From Sedimentisphaerales bacterium (lineage in GTDB: Bacteria > Planctomycetota > Phycisphaerae > Sedimentisphaerales > Anaerohalosphaeraceae), in contig JAFGPC010000214.1 of NCBI GenBank assembly GCA_016926155.1, positions 1 to 38,499 on the forward strand: a stretch of DNA of 38,499 bases, in the 5' to 3' direction. This document shows positions 34,611 to 38,499 of the stretch, piece by piece. The position numbers were made by a program, and so were the translations under genes. Position 1 is the stretch's first letter; every line of letters starts with the position of its first letter. A model generated the notes under the pieces. That model did no database searches and had not been told where the DNA came from. It was given only the letters and a program-made list of their open reading frames with translations.

Positions 34611-36059
34611 ATGTTATTTAACTCGTTTGAGTTTTTATTTTTCTTTATCATCGTTGTTACGCTCTATTTTTTACTGCCGGATCGCTTCCGATGGATTTTA
34701 CTTCTTGGCTCCAGTTATTACTTTTATATGTGCTGGAAGGCCGAATACCTGGTGCTGATTCTTGTTTCGACCCTGATCGCATACGGCACCGGTATTTTGA
34801 TGGGACGAACAGACAATAATGTTTCCCGAAAAATATACCTTTGCATCAGTCTCTGTTCGAATCTGGGAATTCTGTTTTTTTTCAAGTATGCCAATTTCTT
34901 CGGAGCGAATATTCAGTTTTTCCTGGACCAGTTTGATGTATCCGCGACCATCCCCCATTTGAATATTCTCCTGCCTGTTGGAATTTCGTTTTATACATTC
35001 CAGGTCCTCAGCTATACCATCGATGTATACCGCCGTAAAACCCTTCCGGAAAAGCACCTTGGTCTCTTTGCCGTGTATGTTGCGTTTTTTCCTCAACTGG
35101 TCGCCGGTCCCATAGAACGCTCTCACAGGCTGTTGCCTCAGTTCAGGGAACAAAAGAGATTCGAATATTCCAATATAAGGCAGGGGGCAGAATTGGCGAT
35201 GTGGGGGCTTTTCAAAAAAATGGTCGTCGCAGACCTGATTTCCATTGTGGTGGACTCGGTATACGGCTCGCCTCAATCATATTCCGGCATGATATTAATA
35301 CTGGCAACGTTTTTTTTTACGATTCAGATCTATTGTGATTTTTCCGGATATTCGGACATCGCCATAGGCATTGCGAAGATTCTTGGGTATGACCTGATGA
35401 TTAATTTTCGCCAGCCGTATTTCTCCCGCACGATTTCGGAATTCTGGCAACGCTGGCATATCTCCCTGTCAACGTGGTTCCGGGATTATCTTTATATTCC
35501 CCTGGGGGGCAGTCGTGTCTCAAAACGCAGGTGGTACTGTAATATTCTGGTGGTCTTTGCGGTGAGCGGTTTATGGCACGGTGCAAATTGGACGTTTGTG
35601 GTGTGGGGGCTTTTGCATGGCGTATACCTGCTTCTTGGCAGTGCCACCCAATCATGGCGAAAGCGACTGTCCGGGATATTGCGGCTTGATCAGATTCCTC
35701 GACTTCATGAGGTTTGGAAAATCCTGTTTGTGTTCGTACTGGTTGCCGTGGGATGGATCTTTTTCAGAGCTCGGTCTCTGTCGGATGCGTTTTATATTGT
35801 CGGGCATTTGTTCGATTTTGGCGGTTTCAGAGTGGCCGATCTCTGGACCCTTGGCCTGCCGCGTTTTGAAATGATGGTCGCACTGGGATCGATAGGGGTC
35901 CTGTTTTGTGTGGATTGTATCGCATCCGAAGGCCTGCTTAGTAAGGAATATGTCCGCGAAAGTACCGTTTTGCGATATATATGTTATGCCGTGTGTTTTT
36001 ATGCCATCGTATTTTTCGGAGTTTTCGATAAGATCGAGTTTGTCTATTTCCAGTTTTAG
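34611..36059 (+). CDS. MBOAT family O-acyltransferase (AlgI-like)
   Basis: 482 aa with about eleven membrane segments. The family signature is complete: YCDFSGYSDIAIGIA, then FWQRWHISLSTWFRDYLYIPLGGSR, and the catalytic histidine region SGLWHGANWTFVVWGLLHG (H about 323). AlgI-type enzymes pass acyl groups across the membrane for O-acetylation of alginate and other exopolysaccharides. The upstream SGNH protein is the expected extracytoplasmic partner. AGAGG lies six bases before the ATG. The target polymer may be the one made by the 4432-17109 locus; this is inference, as the genes are far apart. Confidence 0.92.
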   Translation: MLFNSFEFLFFFIIVVTLYFLLPDRFRWILLLGSSYYFYMCWKAEYLVLILVSTLIAYGTGILMGRTDNNVSRKIYLCISLCSNLGILFFFKYANFFGANIQFFLDQFDVSATIPHLNILLPVGISFYTFQVLSYTIDVYRRKTLPEKHLGLFAVYVAFFPQLVAGPIERSHRLLPQFREQKRFEYSNIRQGAELAMWGLFKKMVVADLISIVVDSVYGSPQSYSGMILILATFFFTIQIYCDFSGYSDIAIGIAKILGYDLMINFRQPYFSRTISEFWQRWHISLSTWFRDYLYIPLGGSRVSKRRWYCNILVVFAVSGLWHGANWTFVVWGLLHGVYLLLGSATQSWRKRLSGILRLDQIPRLHEVWKILFVFVLVAVGWIFFRARSLSDAFYIVGHLFDFGGFRVADLWTLGLPRFEMMVALGSIGVLFCVDCIASEGLLSKEYVRESTVLRYICYAVCFYAIVFFGVFDKIEFVYFQF

Positions 36060-36213
36060 ACCGCCATGGTATCCCTTTCCCGGGAAAACAATAATGATTG
36101 GTTTTCAATTGAACCACAGATCCCGGTTTTTCATTATTATTCCTATTTTTCGTTTGGTATAACAAACAGGATATACATAGATGGTCGAACATCTTCAATG
36201 AGAGGATATAATA

Positions 36214-36777
36214 ATGGATTGGTTTGAAATAGCTGAGGAGTTAACACCAAAAATAGTCAATGGGGACATTGAAACAGTTATCTCTCGCGTTTCTGGAATT
36301 TTACGGTCTCTTCCAGAAAGCCCATTTCACCTGATTCTAGGCCTCGAATTTACTAATCGGCCTGTGGACGTGGCTGAATATTTTGACAATTTTCTAAAAG
36401 CACAGAAAGCCAAGTTCAAGATTGGTGCGGTGTACACGGAGACTAACGGCTTCGATATCAATCCAGACAGATGGTATTTTGAGTTGTTCGCATATAGTGA
36501 ATACGGGGGGCACGAAGATTACGATTGGTTGTCGGATTGGGATTCGGAACATTACCCATGTATGACTTTGACCGGATTAAAGTCATTGCAGGAAGTTTAT
36601 GATTCAGACGCATTTCACGACGAAGCACATGAAGAAGCGTGCCAATTTTGCTCTCTGCTTGTAGTATGTAAGTTTCAGGATCTCATCAGGCGCAGCGTCC
36701 CCTTGATGCGAGAATTGTATGTTCCACTGTTGGCTACTTCTCATGACTACGATTTCATCGCAGAATTTCGAAAGTGA
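36214..36777 (+). CDS. Acidic protein of unknown function
   Basis: 187 aa, rich in acidic and aromatic residues, with no signal peptide or membrane segment. Notable segments are LGLEFTNRPVDVAEYFDNFL, YTETNGFDINPDRWYFELFAYSEYGG and DYDWLSDWDSEHYP. The size, acidity and solitary position in AT-richer DNA recall immunity or antitoxin-like orphans, but I recognise no family. A good ribosome site, AGAGGATATAATA, precedes the ATG. It is convergent with the HEPN gene. Confidence 0.6.
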   Translation: MDWFEIAEELTPKIVNGDIETVISRVSGILRSLPESPFHLILGLEFTNRPVDVAEYFDNFLKAQKAKFKIGAVYTETNGFDINPDRWYFELFAYSEYGGHEDYDWLSDWDSEHYPCMTLTGLKSLQEVYDSDAFHDEAHEEACQFCSLLVVCKFQDLIRRSVPLMRELYVPLLATSHDYDFIAEFRK

Positions 36778-36846
36778 AAGTAGAACGATACGTATGTACG
36801 CACTTGTTAGTCTGTCTATTTCCTTGATACTTCTACCTCTTTATCG

Positions 36847-36869
36847 AAGAAGGACTTGTATCCCTTCTT
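36847..36869. terminator. Weak hairpin between convergent genes
   Basis: AAGAAGG and CCTTCTT pair across a 9-base loop in the 134-base gap between the acidic protein and the HEPN gene. The run of U is poor on both strands, so it is only a possible bidirectional terminator. Confidence 0.25.
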
Positions 36870-36911
36870 TGTTACCTAAAACGGGTCTATATCCATTTGA
36901 CTCTTCTTGTT

Positions 36912-38270
36912 TTATGCCCACGGTACATTTTCGATTTGTCCTATGTGTCGCCGTTTAAGCCTGTTGCCATATGTACCGGAGTAACCACAAATAGCCAGAA
37001 TTCCCATCTCAAGAAACCATAATCCTAGGTTCCATGCTTCATAATAAGCAGTGCTGAATTGGTCACGTTTCTTATGCTCAGGGTGAATCAGAGAGTTTCT
37101 TATTTCCGTAAGAGCATGGGGGGCATCAAGCCAATTCATTTTACTTTTACATGCTAAAAGTTCTGGTGTCTCAGAAGGTATGTCCAAAGGAATATTCAAA
37201 GAGGAAAATAATAAACGGAATTTGTCCGACGCCCAAAGATTCTTATTTTTAAAACCATCCATTGAAATGAGTTGCTTATCCTTTACTGAAAATTCATAGG
37301 AAAGCCTTTCGATTGCTGCTTGGGTTAAAATAATCCCTGTATCTGCATATGTTATCCCTCGTGAGTAATTTGCGTTCATATACCAGTAAATGATTTCGCA
37401 CAGAGCTTCACGCCAGTCCTCATTTGCCCATTTTTTCATAAAGCCAGGAAACAATGTAACCAACTGAGAAGCGTTATGGGGATCAAACCATGATAAAGGT
37501 TTAAACCAAGGATCTCTTGGTGAAGACCATGATTCCCAAACACGATTGCCTGATGCATCAAATCCTACGGCACATACTGGGTCACACCAACTACCTTTGG
37601 CAAAGGATAAGAAAAAACGTATCGCTCCCAGATATTCGTTTGCGTCATTGCCGGAAAACGAAGTGCCGTCTTCCTTTTCAATGCATCCGATATGCGTTAG
37701 GTGGTATCCGCCTTCAGCTTTCAGCAATTTGAAATTCTCTCGTGTTGATATCAACGACTTTAATTCAACCTTCCATTTATCACAATCCAAATCCACATGT
37801 TCGATGGCATGAGATGATGTGCCATTTTGTTCGCTAGAACGATTAGTCCCGAATAGGTCAACGAAATTGAACAAGTGAAATACGACTCGAGATATTTGTG
37901 TTGATTCGTCTCCAAGTCCGTTGATTGGTTCAGAATTCGGGCTCCATATGATACTCCATGTTTGCGGATCATTACTGACACAAAGTGTGCTGTTAACCAT
38001 GAATCCTTCAATCTGGCGACCATTAAGTGTAAATGTGGGGACCACTTCTTTATTTAAATCAACCTTTATCGGGTCTTGGGCAGATACATCATGAAATGTT
38101 CCATAAATACGGATATTAGCTCTTGGTAAAAGGTCTAAACGAATATCTCCTTCGCCAGTATAATTATTTCCATCAATGCATATTTCTACTTGGTCTTGGC
38201 GGAGCAGTACACTTGATTTATTCGTAATAAAATCATATGCGGGTTCTAATCTATATTCGTTTGTGCCCAT
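36912..38270 (-). CDS. Large protein with C-terminal HEPN-like RNase domain
   Basis: 452 aa. The N-terminal ~250 residues are strand-rich and resemble the substrate- or sensor-type regions of ApeA-like proteins (for example IEGFMVNSTLCVSNDPQTWSI). The C-terminal ~180 residues are helical. They contain a HEPN motif EIRNSLIHP (R391-x4-H396), preceded by TQAAIERLSYEF and followed by AYYEAWNLGLWFLEMGILAICGYSG, a tail common to this group. HEPN RNases of this type often act in abortive anti-phage defence or toxin systems. AAGGAATCATAA precedes the ATG. It stands about 160 bases from a tRNA gene in AT-richer DNA, which fits a mobile defence gene. The function is inferred from fold and motif only. 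Confidence 0.65.
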   Translation of the reverse strand: MGTNEYRLEPAYDFITNKSSVLLRQDQVEICIDGNNYTGEGDIRLDLLPRANIRIYGTFHDVSAQDPIKVDLNKEVVPTFTLNGRQIEGFMVNSTLCVSNDPQTWSIIWSPNSEPINGLGDESTQISRVVFHLFNFVDLFGTNRSSEQNGTSSHAIEHVDLDCDKWKVELKSLISTRENFKLLKAEGGYHLTHIGCIEKEDGTSFSGNDANEYLGAIRFFLSFAKGSWCDPVCAVGFDASGNRVWESWSSPRDPWFKPLSWFDPHNASQLVTLFPGFMKKWANEDWREALCEIIYWYMNANYSRGITYADTGIILTQAAIERLSYEFSVKDKQLISMDGFKNKNLWASDKFRLLFSSLNIPLDIPSETPELLACKSKMNWLDAPHALTEIRNSLIHPEHKKRDQFSTAYYEAWNLGLWFLEMGILAICGYSGTYGNRLKRRHIGQIENVPWA

Positions 38271-38393
38271 TTATGATTCCTTGATCCCCATTGTCTTAAA
38301 TCCCAAGAGTATCCTCCGTTCGTTATGGTTTTATTACAGATAAAAAATCGCTGAAAGTAAAGCGGTCCTTCCAAAAATTGGGCAAAAAAGGCT

Positions 38394-38421
38394 TTGCAGG
38401 AGGGCGTCGATTGGCTACAAT
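38394..38421 (+). promoter_or_regulatory. Promoter of the tRNA-Gly gene
   Basis: TTGCAG (38394-38399), 16 bases, then TACAAT (38416-38421), ending ten bases before the mature tRNA 5' end. Position and boxes fit a normal tRNA promoter. Confidence 0.6.
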
Positions 38422-38431
38422 ACGCCTGTTC

Positions 38432-38499
38432 GCGGGTGTAGCTCAGTGGTAGAGCGTCACGTTGCCAACGTGAATGTCGTGGGTTCAAGTCCCATCACC
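38432..38499 (+). tRNA. tRNA-Gly(GCC), 3' end cut by the window
   Basis: The acceptor 5' strand GCGGGTG is followed by a D arm GCTCAGTGGTAGAGC. The anticodon arm TCACG-TTGCCAA-CGTGA has a 7-base loop with anticodon GCC (glycine). The T arm has loop TTCAAGT. The last four bases, CACC, pair with the start of the acceptor stem; about three more paired bases and the discriminator lie outside the window. Confidence 0.95.

Noticed and set aside
38246-38488. 80-codon minus-strand frame overlapping the tRNA
   Set aside because: It runs antisense through the tRNA-Gly gene and its promoter and has no protein-like features.
1-38499. CRISPR array
   Set aside because: No series of regularly spaced direct repeats was seen in any intergenic region.

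Overview
The window looks like chromosomal DNA of a Planctomycetota bacterium, most likely a Phycisphaerae/Sedimentisphaerales-type lineage. That placement is inferred from family content, not from a marker gene. The supporting content is: PQQ-like beta-propeller proteins with the N-terminal 'WPQFRGP' style motif, an ECF sigma factor beside a membrane-anchored partner carrying an 'HRDLLE' type N-terminus, a C-terminal fragment of a secreted right-handed beta-helix protein ('GSPCID' ending), a bifunctional fucokinase/GDP-fucose pyrophosphorylase, and a siroheme-dependent haem gene (ahbC) next to hemA.

Region by region. (1) 1-2186, minus strand: a HEAT-like protein, a DUF2779 protein and the start of a third gene that runs off the left edge. 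(2) 2501-17562, minus strand: an exopolysaccharide locus. It is read from a CheY-like regulator (17562) through Wza-like exporter, Wzc-like co-polymerase, WecA-like initiating transferase, Wzx flippase, two APH-fold kinases, a methyltransferase, a GT4, a Wzy polymerase and a second GT4. Most junctions are 4-nt stop/start overlaps. A NarL-type regulator with its own good promoter and a WecG/TagA/CpsF transferase follow. (3) 17563-18308: a scar holding a frameshifted IS3-type transposase fragment and the last ~40 codons of a histidine kinase. (4) 18309-21738, plus strand: HemX/CcsA-like, HemA and AhbC, coupled by two ATGA overlaps. A chimeric ORF (beta-helix tail joined to a headless GNAT) and a small membrane protein follow. 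(5) 23054-33360: a PQQ-like propeller with a promoter/inverted-repeat upstream, an ECF sigma and its partner ending in a clear terminator, Fkp, and on the minus strand a thioredoxin-discoidin lipoprotein, a second PQQ-like propeller and a YjlB-type cupin. (6) 33582-36059, plus strand: an SGNH-like protein and an MBOAT O-acyltransferase, probably a polysaccharide acetylation pair. (7) 36214-38499: AT-richer DNA with an orphan acidic protein, a candidate HEPN RNase, and tRNA-Gly(GCC) cut by the right edge.

How the parts fit. WecA-like and WecG-like enzymes would start a lipid-linked repeat unit, the two GT4 enzymes would extend it, Wzx would flip it, Wzy would polymerise it and Wzc/Wza would control length and export. 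The methyltransferase and twin kinases could modify or cap the glycan. Fkp could supply GDP-fucose and the MBOAT/SGNH pair could acetylate it. The last three links are inference. The most unusual points are the kinase-kinase-methyltransferase cassette, the degraded kinase motif in the Wzc-like protein, the unknown C-terminal domain on the WecA-like enzyme, the chimeric ORF, and the HEPN gene close to a tRNA.
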